Counted from the first letter of the stretch, positions 1-9,499 are shown. The stretch: DNA of 64,000 bases from Marilutibacter penaei (GCF_014145395.1 NZ_JACHTE010000008.1:151305-215304); one strand, 5' to 3'. Made by a program: numbers and translations. The notes: generated by a model from the letters alone, not told the origin.

Positions 1-1
1 C

Positions 2-1633
2 CGCATGAGCGGCCCGGTGCAACTGGTCCAGGACGGCAACACGCCCTCCACATCGGCCCTGTTGTACCTGCCCCTGTATCGCAATGGTGCGCAGCCCAAT
101 ACGGTCCCGGCGCGGCGCGAGGCGATGCTCGGCTGGGTTTACACGCCATTCCGGTTCGACGAGTTCGTGCATTCCACGCTGGGCGAACGCCTGGACGGCA
201 TGCAGTTCACCCTGACGGACATCACCGACGAACCGGGGCAGCGGCTCTACGGGTCCGGCGATGCGTCGCCCGATGCGCGTTTCCGTTTCCAGACCCAGTT
301 GGCGGTGCACGGCCGCCGCTGGCTGCTGGAGTTCGCCTCGACAAGCCCTGAAGATGCCCAACCGGTGGACTCGATGCTGTGGGGCGGCGTGCTGTTCGGG
401 GTGATCTCGTCGTTGCTGCTGGCGACGATCGTGTTCACGCTCGTGCGCACGGAGCGTCGCGCCATGAAGATGGCCCTGCGCATGAGCGAAGAATACCGGC
501 GCAGCGAAGAGCGCTTCCGGACGACCATGCTGCATTCGGGCATCGGCAAGGCCTTGCTGGACAGCGAAGGCTGCGTGGTGGAGTGCAACCCGGCCCTGGG
601 CCGCATCGTCGGACTGTCACCCGCCGCGCTCTCCGGGGTGGAGTTCGAGTCCCTGTTCGAAGACGAAGGCCCCGACCTGGGTGAGTGGCTCAAACAGGAC
701 GACCTGGAGGCCGCGCCGGTCATCCGCATCACCCGGCGCCTGCATCGCGCGGGCGACCTGGCCCGCCATGCGCAACTGACCTACGCGCGGGTGCCGGGCG
801 GGGTGGGGCAGGACGTGATCGGCCTGGTCCAGGCCGAGGATGTCACTGAACGGATCCTCGCCGAAGCCCGTGTCCACGCCCTCAACCGCACGCTCGAGGC
901 ACGCGTGGCGGCGCGGACCCGGGAGCTCAGCCAGGCCAACCAGGAACTCGAATCGTTTGCCTACAGCATTTCGCACGACCTGCGCGCGCCGTTGCGGGCG
1001 ATCGACGGATTCAGTCGCATCATCGCGGACAAGTATCGGGAAGCGCTCGATGCGACCGCGAACGGCTACCTGTCGCGGATCCGCGCGGCCGCCACCCGCA
1101 TGGACGAGCTCATCGACGCGCTGCTGAAGATGTCCCGGGTCACGCGGACTGAAGTGAATCCCCGGGCGATCGACCTGAGCCAGATGGCATCCGAGCTGGT
1201 GGAAGAGTTCAGGGCCGGTGATCCCGAGCATCGCCCGCGGGTGGACATCGCCCCGCAGCTGCGCGCCTGGGGCGATCCGGTCCTGATGCGCAACCTGCTC
1301 GCGAACCTGCTGGGCAATGCCTGGAAGTTCACCCGCGGAAAGCCGGACCCGTGGATCGAATTTGGTGCCCATCGCCTGCCTACGGGCACATTCGAATTCC
1401 ATGTCCGGGACAACGGTGCCGGATTCCCCCAGCAGCACGTGGAAAAGTTGTTCCGGCCTTTCCAGCGGCTGCATGGCCAGGAAGAGTTCGCCGGACATGG
1501 CATCGGCCTGGCGTCGGTCAAGCGGATCATCGAGCGCCACGGCGGCACCATCCGTGCCGAAGGCGTGGTGGGGGAGGGTGCGGCGTTCTACTTCGCCCTG
1601 CCCGACGCCACGGAGGGCGGCGCCGCGGTCTGA
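2..1633 (+). CDS. PAS-containing sensor histidine kinase, N-terminus cut by window edge
   Basis: Membrane-bound two-component sensor kinase. The reading frame is open to the first base, so the true start lies upstream; numbering here is from the ATG at position 5. The first 120 residues look like the end of a periplasmic sensor region, possibly CHASE-type. One membrane helix follows at about 124-147, then a PAS domain (about 170-280), a short coiled coil, a HisKA domain with the phospho-acceptor in SISHDLRAP (His324) and a HATPase domain with the N box NLLANLLGNAWKF and G boxes DNGAGF and GHGIGL. There is no receiver domain. The gene converges on smpB with 8 bp between stop codons, and no partner response regulator is visible. 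The ligand cannot be told. The kinase assignment is firm; the sensor-domain type is a guess. Confidence 0.9.
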   Translation, partial: RMSGPVQLVQDGNTPSTSALLYLPLYRNGAQPNTVPARREAMLGWVYTPFRFDEFVHSTLGERLDGMQFTLTDITDEPGQRLYGSGDASPDARFRFQTQLAVHGRRWLLEFASTSPEDAQPVDSMLWGGVLFGVISSLLLATIVFTLVRTERRAMKMALRMSEEYRRSEERFRTTMLHSGIGKALLDSEGCVVECNPALGRIVGLSPAALSGVEFESLFEDEGPDLGEWLKQDDLEAAPVIRITRRLHRAGDLARHAQLTYARVPGGVGQDVIGLVQAEDVTERILAEARVHALNRTLEARVAARTRELSQANQELESFAYSISHDLRAPLRAIDGFSRIIADKYREALDATANGYLSRIRAAATRMDELIDALLKMSRVTRTEVNPRAIDLSQMASELVEEFRAGDPEHRPRVDIAPQLRAWGDPVLMRNLLANLLGNAWKFTRGKPDPWIEFGAHRLPTGTFEFHVRDNGAGFPQQHVEKLFRPFQRLHGQEEFAGHGIGLASVKRIIERHGGTIRAEGVVGEGAAFYFALPDATEGGAAV

Positions 1634-1641
1634 CGCGCGAT

Positions 1642-2154
1642 TCAGGCGTCCTTGTTGTGCTGGCGCATCAGGCGCTGCTTGTCGCGCGCCCAGTCCCGGT
1701 CCTTCTCCGCTGCGCGCTTGTCATGCGACTGCTTGCCCTTGGCCAGGGCCAGTTCGGCCTTGACCTTGTTTCCCTTCCAGTAGAGCGCGGTGGGAATGAG
1801 GGTGTAACCGTCGCGTTCGACCTTGCCGATCAGGGTGTCGATTTCATGCCGGTGCAGCAGCAGCTTGCGCGTGCGGCGTTCATCGCTGACCACGTGGGTG
1901 GAAGCCGAGATGAGCGGCGTCATCTGCGCCCCGAACAGGAACATCTCGCCATTGCGGATGATCGCGTAGCTCTCGCCGATCTGGGCGCGGCCCGCCCGTA
2001 TGGATTTCAGCTCCCAGCCCTGCAGCGCCAACCCCGCCTCGAACCGCTGTTCCAGGTGGTACTCGTGGCGTGCACGCTTGTTCAGCGCGATGGTGCCGCC
2101 ACCCGCGCCCTTTCCTTTATCCTTGCCGCTCTTGTTGTCCGATTTCTTAGCCAT
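1642..2154 (-). CDS. smpB: SsrA-binding protein SmpB
   Basis: SmpB binds tmRNA and brings it to stalled ribosomes during trans-translation. The 170-residue product has the family core, beginning NKRARHEY and running through [14 protein letters not shown], and the basic tail rich in Lys/Arg/Asp ([18 protein letters not shown]) that reaches into the decoding centre. The start is the ATG giving MAKKSDNK; a longer open frame upstream has no homology and runs into the divergent ratA. The Gly/Lys-rich N-terminal extension (about 20 residues) is longer than usual but common in this family. The tmRNA gene itself is not in the window. Confidence 0.95.
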   Translation of the reverse strand: MAKKSDNKSGKDKGKGAGGGTIALNKRARHEYHLEQRFEAGLALQGWELKSIRAGRAQIGESYAIIRNGEMFLFGAQMTPLISASTHVVSDERRTRKLLLHRHEIDTLIGKVERDGYTLIPTALYWKGNKVKAELALAKGKQSHDKRAAEKDRDWARDKQRLMRQHNKDA

Positions 2155-2212
2155 CGCGCCATTGTCCCCGAAACCGGCCGTCCGGTGCAGGGGGCCCGAA
2201 TGCCGAGACCCG

Positions 2213-2647
2213 ATGCCCACTGTCCGCCGCTCCGCACTGGTCGAACACGCCGCCGCGCGCATGTTCGCGCTTGTCAACGACATCGAAGCCTATCCGCGCC
2301 GCTTCGCCTGGTGCGAACAGGCCCAGGTGATCGCCGAGGAAGAAGGGCGCATGGTGGCACGGCTCGATCTGGGCCTCGGCGCACTGCGTACGTGGTTCAC
2401 CACCGAGAACACGTTGGCGCCGCCCCACCACATCGACCTGCGACTGGTGGATGGACCGTTCCGGAAACTCCTCGGACGCTGGGAGTTCCATGCCCTCGAC
2501 GAGTCCGCGTGCAAGGTCACCCTGACGCTGGACTTCGAGCCGTCGATGCGCCTGCTGGGGCCCGCGTTCACGCTCGGGTTCCAGGGGCTTGCCGACCGCA
2601 TGGTGGACGACTTCGTGCGGGTGGCCGATCGCGAGGATGCCACTTGA
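2213..2647 (+). CDS. ratA: RatA-type ribosome-association protein, START/coenzyme Q-binding fold
   Basis: A 144-residue single-domain protein of the polyketide cyclase/START fold (COG2867), starting [12 protein letters not shown]. The conserved N-terminal helix and segment [18 protein letters not shown] are typical, as is the C-terminal amphipathic helix [14 protein letters not shown]. coli RatA was reported to block 70S assembly, while the eukaryotic and alphaproteobacterial COQ10 homologues handle coenzyme Q, so the role here is open. It is divergent from smpB (58 bp between the starts) and lies just upstream of rnfH; the smpB-ratA-rnfH arrangement is widely conserved in gammaproteobacteria. 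Confidence 0.9.
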   Translation: MPTVRRSALVEHAAARMFALVNDIEAYPRRFAWCEQAQVIAEEEGRMVARLDLGLGALRTWFTTENTLAPPHHIDLRLVDGPFRKLLGRWEFHALDESACKVTLTLDFEPSMRLLGPAFTLGFQGLADRMVDDFVRVADREDAT

Positions 2648-2657
2648 CGGCCCGGGC

Positions 2658-2939
2658 ATGCGCGTCGAAGTCCTGATGGCCTGGCCGGGCCGCCACGAAA
2701 GCCGCTGGGCCGACGTGGAAGAGGGCGCCCGTGTCGCGGACGCCCTGGCTTGCGTGGGTTGGCTGGAGGCACCCGACGTGGTTGGACTGGCCCTGCACGG
2801 TCGCCGCGTCGAGAGCGATGCGCTGCTCAGCGAAGGCGACAGGATCGAGCTGCTGAGGCCGCTGGAAATCGATCCGAAGGAGGCGCGTCGGCGACGTGCG
2901 GCGGAACGCGACCCGAAGGCCGCCAGGGGCCGCGGCTGA
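2658..2939 (+). CDS. rnfH: RnfH family ubiquitin-like protein
   Basis: Small beta-grasp protein (93 residues) of the RnfH/UPF0125 family. It shows the expected V-E-V-L-x-A start, the segment GDRIELLRPLEIDPKEARRRRA and a charged, Arg-rich tail. Its biochemical role is unknown; the name comes from its position in rnf clusters of some bacteria, and there are no rnf genes here. The chosen ATG (MRVEVL) lies 10 bp after the ratA stop. An ATG at 2637 would add seven residues and overlap ratA, which is also possible. Co-transcription with ratA is likely. Confidence 0.85.
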   Translation: MRVEVLMAWPGRHESRWADVEEGARVADALACVGWLEAPDVVGLALHGRRVESDALLSEGDRIELLRPLEIDPKEARRRRAAERDPKAARGRG

Positions 2940-2957
2940 CCGGTCCCCGTTCGGGGG

Positions 2958-3347
2958 TCAGCGGCGCTTGTCCTTTTCCTTGGCCAGGTTCGGGCCGAAC
3001 TGCTGCACGGTATCGCGGGCCAGTGCCTCGTCCTGCTCGGGGAAATAGTCGCCCTCCCAGCGGGTCACCGTGTCGCCTTCGAACCATACGGTAAAGGTCT
3101 TGAACTCGGTGTGGGCACGGCGTCCGACGCGCTGGCTGGCGGTGTAGTCCCAGCGATCGGCATTGAACGGGTCCTGGATGGACGGCGTACCCAGCAGCGC
3201 CTGGACCTGCTGCTTGTTCATCCCGGCTTCCAGTTGCTCCACGGCAGCGCTTTCGAGCAGGTTGCCCTGGTAGATGGGCTGTCGATACATCACGCCGCAG
3301 CCGGTGGCGAGCAGGACGACGAGGAGGAGGGGGAGCAACTTGCGCAT
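2958..3347 (-). CDS. bamE: Outer membrane protein assembly factor BamE (SmpA/OmlA)
   Basis: Outer-membrane lipoprotein of the BAM complex, which inserts beta-barrel proteins. The 129-residue product begins MRKLLPLLLVVLLATGC, a signal peptide with lipobox LATG-C (Cys17). The SmpA/OmlA domain follows, with the signature segments AGMNKQQVQALLGTPSIQDP and DRWDYTA. The Lys-rich tail (AKEKDKRR) is unstructured. It is divergent from fur across 141 bp, the same omlA-fur arrangement described in Xanthomonas. The start is fixed by the signal peptide. Confidence 0.95.
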   Translation of the reverse strand: MRKLLPLLLVVLLATGCGVMYRQPIYQGNLLESAAVEQLEAGMNKQQVQALLGTPSIQDPFNADRWDYTASQRVGRRAHTEFKTFTVWFEGDTVTRWEGDYFPEQDEALARDTVQQFGPNLAKEKDKRR

Positions 3348-3488
3348 CGGGAATTCAGGTCTGGCGGGCATCGTCCCGATGATACACTGATGGCCCCGTC
3401 GCGAGGGGGTGCCGCCGACGCGTTCATGCAGGGTTGGGCACCGCACCGATGCGAGCGACCCCGGCCCACGCCAGGAACAGGAGCCACG
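3348..3488. promoter_or_regulatory. Divergent bamE-fur promoter region
   Basis: The 141 bp between the two starts must carry both promoters. A TATCAT hexamer read on the minus strand around 3379-3384 is a plausible -10 for bamE, about 35 bp from its start codon. The overlapping plus-strand TGATACACT could serve as an extended -10 for fur. No clear -35 boxes and no good 19-bp Fur box were found, so autoregulation cannot be claimed. Confidence 0.35.
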
Positions 3489-3890
3489 ATGGAATCCCAA
3501 GAGTTGCGCAATGCCGGCCTCAAGGTGACGCACCCCCGCCTGCGTATTCTCGACCTGCTGGAAAGTGCCAAGCCGCGACACATGACCGCGGAGGACATCT
3601 ACCGGCACCTGCTCGACAAGGGCGAGGACATCGGGCTGGCGACCGTGTACCGCGTCCTGACCCAGTTCGAGGCGGCGGGCCTGGTGCTCAAGCACAACTT
3701 CGAGTCCGGCCAGTCGGTCTATGAGCTCGATCGCGGCCAGCACCACGACCACATGGTCGACATCGACACCGGCAAGATCATCGAGTTCGAAAGCGAGGAG
3801 ATCGAGACCCTGCAGCGGCAGATCGCCGAAGCGCACGGCTACGACATCGAGGAGCACTCGCTGGTGCTCTACGTGCGCAAGAAGCGCTAG
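3489..3890 (+). CDS. fur: Ferric uptake regulator Fur
   Basis: Iron-responsive DNA-binding repressor of 133 residues. The N-terminal winged helix contains GLATVYRVLTQFEAAGL, which includes the recognition helix. The dimerisation and metal domain contains the HHDHM metal cluster and ends LVLYVRKKR. The product has no cysteine at all, so the structural CxxC zinc site of E. coli Fur is absent; Pseudomonas-type Fur proteins are similarly poor in cysteines. The start ATG (MESQELRNAGL) matches the family N-terminus. It converges on recN with only 10 bp between stop codons, inside a 14-bp tandem duplication. Confidence 0.96.
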   Translation: MESQELRNAGLKVTHPRLRILDLLESAKPRHMTAEDIYRHLLDKGEDIGLATVYRVLTQFEAAGLVLKHNFESGQSVYELDRGQHHDHMVDIDTGKIIEFESEEIETLQRQIAEAHGYDIEEHSLVLYVRKKR

Positions 3891-3909
3891 TCGACAAGCG
3901 CTAGTCGAC
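3882..3909. repeat. Perfect 14-bp tandem duplication at the fur/recN stop codons
   Basis: AAGCGCTAGTCGAC occurs twice in direct succession (3882-3895 and 3896-3909). The first copy carries the fur TAG stop and the second, read on the other strand, carries the recN stop. It looks like a simple slippage duplication at the convergent gene ends. No terminator hairpin separates the two genes. Confidence 0.9.
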
Positions 3910-5568
3910 GTCCTGCAGGAGGCGCCGTGCGGCGGCGCGGGCCTCGCGGGTCAGCTCGGCACCTCCCAGCATCCTCGCCAGCTCGTCGCGACGCGCATCC
4001 GCGTCAAGCCGGACGACCGCGCTCTGGGTGAGCCCCTCGGCCGACGCCTTGCTGACGCGATAGTGCGCGTGGCCCTGTGCGGCCACCTGCGGCAGGTGGG
4101 TGACGCACAGCACCTGCCGGTGCCGCCCCAGTTCGCGCAGCTTGCGGCCCACGACGTCCGCCACCGCACCACCGATGCCCGAGTCGACCTCGTCGAAGAC
4201 CATGGTGGAGACGGCATCCAGCCCCAGCGCGGCCACTTCGATCGCCAGCGACACGCGGGACAGCTCACCGCCAGAGGCGACCTTGCGCAGCGGCCTCGCG
4301 GGCTGGCCGGGGTTGGCCGCGACCATGAATTCCACCCGTTCCGCTCCCTGCGGGTCCGGCCGGATTTCATCCAGGGGTTCGATGCGAATCTCGAAGCGGC
4401 CGCCTGCCATCCCCAGCTCCGCGATCAGCTCACTCGTGGCCGAGGAGAGTGCAGCGGCGGCCTGGCGGCGACGGTCGCCCAGCGCCGCGGCCGCCTCCCG
4501 CCACGCATCACGCGCGGCTTCGATCTCCACGTCCAGCGCCGAGAGCCGCGCGCCGGCGCCCTCGAGCGCCTGCAGTTCCGCGGCGATGGCGTCCCGTTTG
4601 CCCTCCAGCTCGTCCGGCGCGACGCGATGCTTGCGGGCCAGCTCGTGCAGGCGGCCAATGCGCTGCTCGATGGCCTCGAACGCGCTGGGGTCGATGTCGA
4701 GATCGCTCCGGATCCGGTCGAGCAGGCTGAGGGCTTCGTCCACCTGGATGGCCGCCGCATCGAGCATCCCGTCGACCTCGCCCAACCGGGGCTCGTGCTC
4801 ACGCACCCGGCCCAGCTCGGTCCTCACCTGGTCGAGGCTGCCGCTGAGCGAGCTGTCTTCCTCGCCCGACAGGCGGCGGAACGCACTGTCGCAGGCCTCG
4901 ATCAAGGCAGAGGCGTGGGCCTGCCTGCGATGGTCGGCATCGAGCTGCGCCAGTGACGCCGGCTCCAGCGTTTCGTTGTCGAGTTCGGCGAACTGGTGGG
5001 CCAGCCAGTCGATGCGCTCGGATACGTCGCCCCGCCCGGACAGCTGCTGGCGTTCCTCGACCAGGACGGCCCAGTGGCGAGCACGGGTCGCCACCCCGGC
5101 CAGGGCCTCCTCGTTGCGGGCAAACGCATCGAGCAGGGCCAACTGGCTGGGGCGCGACAACAAGGCCTGGTGTTCGTGCTGGCCGTGGATCTCCACGAGC
5201 CGGTTGGCGAGCTCCGCCAGTTGCCCGGCCGTGGCGGGCCGGCCATTGATCCAGGCGCGGGAACCGCCGTCGGCACGGATCACCCGGCGCACCTGGCATG
5301 CGTCGTCCTCGTCCATGGCGTTTTCGCGCAACCAGGCGGCCGCCAATGGCGCGTCCTGGAGCTCGAACGCAGCCACCAGTTCCGCGCGCTCCGCCCCGTA
5401 CCGGACCACGCCGCTGTCGGCCCGCGAGCCCGACAGCAGACCCAGCGCGTCCACCAGCAGCGACTTGCCTGCCCCCGTTTCACCGGAGATCACGGTCAGC
5501 CCCGGGCCGAATTCCAGCTCGGCGGAGGCCACGACGGCAAACTGCTTGATGGAGAGGTAGGTGAGCAT
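3901..5568 (-). CDS. recN: DNA repair protein RecN
   Basis: SMC-like ATPase of double-strand-break repair, 555 residues, the normal RecN length. Walker A is GETGAGKS (Lys35) near the N-terminus. Long coiled-coil arms fill the middle (Glu/Ala/Leu-rich). The C-terminal head has the ABC signature in KVASGGELSRVSLAIE, Walker B in STMVFDEVDSGIGG and the switch region VTHLPQVAAQ. The start chosen is the ATG giving MLTYLSIKQFAV, the usual family start; an in-frame ATG six codons upstream is less likely. SOS control is expected from other bacteria, but no clear LexA box was recognised upstream. Confidence 0.95.
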   Translation of the reverse strand: MLTYLSIKQFAVVASAELEFGPGLTVISGETGAGKSLLVDALGLLSGSRADSGVVRYGAERAELVAAFELQDAPLAAAWLRENAMDEDDACQVRRVIRADGGSRAWINGRPATAGQLAELANRLVEIHGQHEHQALLSRPSQLALLDAFARNEEALAGVATRARHWAVLVEERQQLSGRGDVSERIDWLAHQFAELDNETLEPASLAQLDADHRRQAHASALIEACDSAFRRLSGEEDSSLSGSLDQVRTELGRVREHEPRLGEVDGMLDAAAIQVDEALSLLDRIRSDLDIDPSAFEAIEQRIGRLHELARKHRVAPDELEGKRDAIAAELQALEGAGARLSALDVEIEAARDAWREAAAALGDRRRQAAAALSSATSELIAELGMAGGRFEIRIEPLDEIRPDPQGAERVEFMVAANPGQPARPLRKVASGGELSRVSLAIEVAALGLDAVSTMVFDEVDSGIGGAVADVVGRKLRELGRHRQVLCVTHLPQVAAQGHAHYRVSKASAEGLTQSAVVRLDADARRDELARMLGGAELTREARAAARRLLQDVD

Positions 5569-5620
5569 GGCGCGGGAAGCTAGCACGCGGTCCGGGCGGC
5601 GCCAACACGTGTCGCACCCC

Positions 5621-5650
5621 TTGTGGGCGCGGCCCGACGGCTGTTATCTA
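5621..5650 (+). promoter_or_regulatory. Candidate promoter upstream of hrcA
   Basis: TTGTGG (5621-5626) is followed by TATCTA (5645-5650) with a TG one base before the -10, an extended -10 arrangement, 18 bp spacing. It lies 40-75 bp ahead of the possible hrcA starts. Matches to the sigma-70 consensus are only partial. No convincing CIRCE inverted repeat was found here. Confidence 0.3.
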
Positions 5651-5722
5651 GGGGACAGCACGATAGCCCATGCGCGTCGCACCAGATGAGCCGTGAAACG
5701 GGCCAGGAACGGGGGAAGTCAG

Positions 5723-6802
5723 GTGAACCGGAGGACGGACAGGGCAGGCATCCACCCGGCGCGCGCGACGGAGCTCGCGGAAGACCCCCGGGCGCGCCAG
5801 CTCCTGCGCACGCTGATCGGCCGTTACATCCGGGATGGCGAGCCGGTCGGCTCACAGACCCTCTCCCGGCACGCTGGCCTGGACATCAGCCCCGCGACCA
5901 TTCGCAAGATCCTGGGCGACCTGGAAGAGGCCGGCCTGCTGGCCGCACCCCACACGTCGGCCGGGCGAGTCCCCACCGCGCAGGGCTACCGCCTGTTCGT
6001 GGACTCCCTGCTCCAGGTCAAGCCCCTGCCCAAGGACGAGATGGCGCGCCTGCGGGGCGAGCTGCCCGCGGGCCATGGCACGCAGGCCCTGCTGGGCAAC
6101 ACCTCCGAGCTGCTGTCGGCGATGACCCGTTTCGTGGGCGTGGTGAGCCTGCCCCGACGGGAGCAGTTCGCCTTCCGGCGCATCGATTTCGTGGCGCTCG
6201 ATGCCCGGCGCGTCATGGCGATCCTGGTGTTCGCCGACAACGAGGTCCAGAACCGCATCGTCCAGGTACGTCGACCCTACGATGGCGGTGAACTCGAGCA
6301 ACTCGCCAATTACCTGAACAGCCACCATGCCGGCCGACCACTGGCCGATATCCGGCAACGGCTGCTGGAAGCCCTCCGCGACGACCGCTCCGAGATGGAG
6401 GCGCTGCTCGCGCGCTCGCTTGAGCTCGCCGAGCAGGTGCTCGCGCCCGATGGCGAGGACATGCTGCTCAGCGGCCAGACCCGCCTGATGGGCGTCCAGG
6501 ACCTGACCGACATCGACCGCCTCCGCGACCTGTTCGAGGCGTTCGCGCGCAAGCGCGAGATACTCCAGTTGCTGGAACGCACCATCCAGGCCCCCGGTGT
6601 CCGGATCTTCATCGGCGAGGAGACCGGGCTGGCGCCCCTGGAGGGCATGTCGCTGGTGTCCGCGCCGTACGGGATGGGCGGGCAAGTGCTGGGCGTGCTC
6701 GGGGTGATCGGCCCCAGCCGCATGGCCTACGAGCGCGTCATCCCGGTGGTGCAGGCGACCGCCGACATACTGGGCGAGGCGTTCGCGGGGGAGCCGCACT
6801 GA
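5723..6802 (+). CDS. hrcA: Heat-inducible transcription repressor HrcA
   Basis: Repressor of chaperone genes that acts at CIRCE operators. The product is about 359 residues. It has an N-terminal winged helix ([20 protein letters not shown], then [19 protein letters not shown] and the HTSAGRVPT wing), a central GAF-like dimerisation domain ([26 protein letters not shown]) and the C-terminal family block [13 protein letters not shown]. The GTG at 5723 has a purine-rich GGGGGAAG just upstream and was preferred; a GTG at 5693 would add ten residues. The gene heads hrcA-grpE-dnaK-dnaJ. Since no CIRCE is visible before any of these genes, its targets (for example groESL) are probably elsewhere. Confidence 0.93.
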   Translation: MNRRTDRAGIHPARATELAEDPRARQLLRTLIGRYIRDGEPVGSQTLSRHAGLDISPATIRKILGDLEEAGLLAAPHTSAGRVPTAQGYRLFVDSLLQVKPLPKDEMARLRGELPAGHGTQALLGNTSELLSAMTRFVGVVSLPRREQFAFRRIDFVALDARRVMAILVFADNEVQNRIVQVRRPYDGGELEQLANYLNSHHAGRPLADIRQRLLEALRDDRSEMEALLARSLELAEQVLAPDGEDMLLSGQTRLMGVQDLTDIDRLRDLFEAFARKREILQLLERTIQAPGVRIFIGEETGLAPLEGMSLVSAPYGMGGQVLGVLGVIGPSRMAYERVIPVVQATADILGEAFAGEPH

Positions 6803-6821
6803 TACAGGCGGTGGCGGACCG

Positions 6822-6849
6822 CTTGAATCGCGGGGCGGCGACCCCAATT
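6822..6849 (+). promoter_or_regulatory. Sigma-32 heat-shock promoter for grpE
   Basis: CTTGAAT (6822-6828), a 13-bp spacer, then CCCCAATT (6842-6849). This closely matches the RpoH consensus (CTTGAA, 11-16 bp, CCCCATNT). It sits between the hrcA stop and the grpE start and has the same 13-bp spacing as the dnaK promoter downstream, which argues against chance. Confidence 0.75.
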
Positions 6850-6909
6850 GCAGCGGTGTTGCGCACCCGTGCGCTCCGTTCCCAAGTCACCGCCCACGGA
6901 TCGAGCCCC

Positions 6910-7431
6910 ATGAACCATACCCCGAACCCGGACGACACCGTCCCGACTTCCGACATCGATGAAGCTGCCGCCCCGCCGATCGAGGTGGAGCTGGAGGCCG
7001 TCAAGGCCGAGCTGGCCAGCCTCAAGGAGGACGCCCTGCGTGAGCGCGCGGACCTCGAGAACCAGCGCAAGCGCCTGTCCCGCGAGATCGAGACCGCCCG
7101 CCGCTTCGCCAACGAGCGCCTGCTCGGCGAGCTGCTGCCCGTCATCGACAGCCTTGAGGCAGGTCTCGGCAATGCCGACGGCGACGCCTCGCCCCTGCGT
7201 GAGGGCATGGAACTGACCCTGCGCCAGTTGCTCAAGGTCGGCGCGGACAACGGCCTGGTCCCGGTCGACCCCGTTGGCCAGCCCTTCAATCCGGATCACC
7301 ACCAGGCCATGAGCATGGTCGACAGCCCGGACCATGCGCCCAACCACGTGGTGCAGGTGTACCAGAAGGGGTGGCTGCTGAACGACCGCCTGCTGCGCCC
7401 GGCACTGGTGGTGGTCTGCCAGGGCACGTGA
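6910..7431 (+). CDS. grpE: Nucleotide exchange factor GrpE
   Basis: Co-chaperone that releases ADP from DnaK. The 173-residue product has an acidic, disordered N-terminus, a long alpha-helix (about residues 25-75, including [20 protein letters not shown]) that dimerises, and a C-terminal beta domain with the conserved segments [10 protein letters not shown] and [19 protein letters not shown]. The ATG giving MNHTPNPDD was chosen because upstream codons overlap the sigma-32 promoter and lack homology. Heat-shock control is expected from that promoter. Confidence 0.95.
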   Translation: MNHTPNPDDTVPTSDIDEAAAPPIEVELEAVKAELASLKEDALRERADLENQRKRLSREIETARRFANERLLGELLPVIDSLEAGLGNADGDASPLREGMELTLRQLLKVGADNGLVPVDPVGQPFNPDHHQAMSMVDSPDHAPNHVVQVYQKGWLLNDRLLRPALVVVCQGT

Positions 7432-7442
7432 GCCGCGCGGCC

Positions 7443-7470
7443 CTTGAACCGGCGCCCGGCAGCCCCAGAT
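7443..7470 (+). promoter_or_regulatory. Sigma-32 heat-shock promoter for dnaK
   Basis: CTTGAAC (7443-7449), 13 bp, CCCCAGAT (7463-7470). This is a near-perfect RpoH promoter about 100 bp upstream of the dnaK ATG and just after the grpE stop. dnaK can therefore be induced separately from hrcA and grpE. Confidence 0.8.
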
Positions 7471-7568
7471 AGCAGACATTGGCGGCTTGCGGGCCGTCCG
7501 GCTGGGCCGGAAGACCGCGCCGCACGTCCAGATTCGCAACAGTCAAAGCATCCAGAGGAAACACCACC

Positions 7569-9491
7569 ATGGGCAAGATCATCGGCATCGATCTCGGCAC
7601 GACCAACTCGTGCGTGGCGATCATGGAAGGCGGCAACGCCAAGGTCATCGAGAACGCCGAAGGCGATCGCACCACGCCTTCCATCGTCGCGTATACCAAG
7701 GACAACGAAGTGCTGGTCGGCGCCTCGGCCAAGCGCCAGGCCGTCACCAACCCCAAGAACACCTTCTTCGCGGTGAAGCGCCTGATCGGCCGCAAGTTCA
7801 AGGACGCCGAGGTCCAGAAGGACATCGGCCTGGTCCCGTACGACATCATCGAGCACGAAAACGGCGATGCCTGGGTCGCGACCCAGGACGGCAACCGGAT
7901 GGCCCCCCAGCAGATCTCGGCCGAAGTGCTGGCCAAGATGAAGAAGACCGCCGAGGCCTACCTGGGCGAGACCGTCACCGAGGCCGTGATCACCGTGCCG
8001 GCGTACTTCAACGACAGCCAGCGCCAGGCCACCAAGGACGCCGGCAAGATCGCCGGCCTCGAGGTCAAGCGCATCATCAACGAGCCGACCGCGGCCGCGC
8101 TGGCCTATGGCATGGACAAGAAGGGCGGCGACCGCAAGGTCGCGGTCTACGACCTGGGCGGCGGCACCTTCGACGTGTCGATCATCGAGATCGCCTCGGT
8201 CGACGAGGAAATGCAGGTCGAGGTGCTGGCCACCAACGGCGACACCTTCCTCGGTGGCGAGGACTTCGACAAGCGCGTCATCGACTACCTGGTCGACGAG
8301 TTCCAGAAGGACCAGGGCATCGACCTGCGCAAGGATCCGCTCGCCCTGCAGCGGCTGAAGGACGCCGCCGAGCGTGCCAAGATCGAGCTGTCGTCCGCGC
8401 AGCAGACGGAAGTCAACCTGCCGTACGTCACCGCCGACGCCTCCGGGCCGAAGCACCTGAACATCAAGCTGACCCGCGCCAAGCTCGAGTCGCTGGTGGA
8501 GGACCTGGTCAAGAAGTCGATCGAGCCCTGCCGGATCGCGCTGAACGACGCGGGCTTGCGTGCCAGCGACATCAGCGAGGTCATCCTGGTCGGTGGCCAG
8601 ACCCGCATGCCCAAGGTCCAGCAGGCCGTTGCCGAATTCTTCGGCAAGGAGCCCCGCAAGGACGTCAATCCGGACGAGGCGGTGGCCGTGGGCGCCGCGA
8701 TCCAGGGCGGCGTGCTGGCCGGCGACGTCAAGGACGTGCTGCTGCTCGACGTGACCCCGCTGAGCCTGGGTATCGAGACCCTGGGCGGCGTCTTCACCAA
8801 GATCATCGAGAAGAACACCACGGTGCCGACCAAGGCCTCGCAGACCTTCTCGACCGCCGAGGACAACCAGTCCGCGGTGACCGTGCACGTCCTCCAGGGC
8901 GAGCGCGAACAGGCCCGCTTCAACAAGTCGCTGGCCCGCTTCGACCTGACCGGCATCGACGCCGCGCCGCGTGGCATGCCGCAGATCGAGGTGTCGTTCG
9001 ACATCGACGCCAATGGCATCGTCCACGTGACGGCCAAGGACAAGAAGACGGGCAAGGAGCAGAAGGTCGAGATCAAGGCCGGCTCGGGCCTGTCCGAGGA
9101 CGAGATCGCGAAGATGGTCGCCGACGCCGAGGCCAACCGCGAGGAGGACCGGAAGTTCCAGGAGCTGGTCCAGGCCCGCAACCAGGCGGACGGCCTGGTC
9201 CACACGGTGCGCAGCACCATCAAGGACCAGGGCGACAAGCTGCCGGGCGAGGCCATCGCCAGCGCCGAGGCCGCCATCGCTGACGTCGAGACCGCGATGA
9301 AGGGCGACGACAAGGGCCAGATCGAGGCCAAGTCGAAGGCACTGGAAGAAGCCGCGCAGGCGCTGTTCGCGGCCGTCCAGGCCCAGGCCAGCGCCGAGGC
9401 CGGCGCAGGCGAGGGCGGCGAGCAGGCCCGTCCGGCCGATGACGTCGTCGACGCCGAGTTCACCGAGGTCAAGGACGACGAGAAGAAGTAA
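7569..9491 (+). CDS. dnaK: Chaperone protein DnaK (Hsp70)
   Basis: ATP-driven chaperone of 640 residues. The N-terminus [17 protein letters not shown] is the phosphate-1 motif. [11 protein letters not shown] is phosphate 2 and [11 protein letters not shown] marks the adenosine region. The linker [15 protein letters not shown] leads into the substrate-binding beta domain and helical lid. The tail is acidic and Ala/Glu-rich and ends [11 protein letters not shown], as in other proteobacteria. Its partners grpE and dnaJ flank it. Length and motifs are fully conserved. Confidence 0.98.
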   Translation: MGKIIGIDLGTTNSCVAIMEGGNAKVIENAEGDRTTPSIVAYTKDNEVLVGASAKRQAVTNPKNTFFAVKRLIGRKFKDAEVQKDIGLVPYDIIEHENGDAWVATQDGNRMAPQQISAEVLAKMKKTAEAYLGETVTEAVITVPAYFNDSQRQATKDAGKIAGLEVKRIINEPTAAALAYGMDKKGGDRKVAVYDLGGGTFDVSIIEIASVDEEMQVEVLATNGDTFLGGEDFDKRVIDYLVDEFQKDQGIDLRKDPLALQRLKDAAERAKIELSSAQQTEVNLPYVTADASGPKHLNIKLTRAKLESLVEDLVKKSIEPCRIALNDAGLRASDISEVILVGGQTRMPKVQQAVAEFFGKEPRKDVNPDEAVAVGAAIQGGVLAGDVKDVLLLDVTPLSLGIETLGGVFTKIIEKNTTVPTKASQTFSTAEDNQSAVTVHVLQGEREQARFNKSLARFDLTGIDAAPRGMPQIEVSFDIDANGIVHVTAKDKKTGKEQKVEIKAGSGLSEDEIAKMVADAEANREEDRKFQELVQARNQADGLVHTVRSTIKDQGDKLPGEAIASAEAAIADVETAMKGDDKGQIEAKSKALEEAAQALFAAVQAQASAEAGAGEGGEQARPADDVVDAEFTEVKDDEKK

Positions 9492-9499
9492 GCCGGCAC

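Noticed and set aside
43..1600. CHASE domain assignment for the sensor kinase
   Set aside because: Only the last part of the periplasmic region is in the window, too little to name the domain with confidence.
5575..5612. Possible CIRCE element upstream of hrcA (CTAGCACGC)
   Set aside because: The left half matches 7 of 9 bases, but no matching right half occurs at the required 9-bp spacing.
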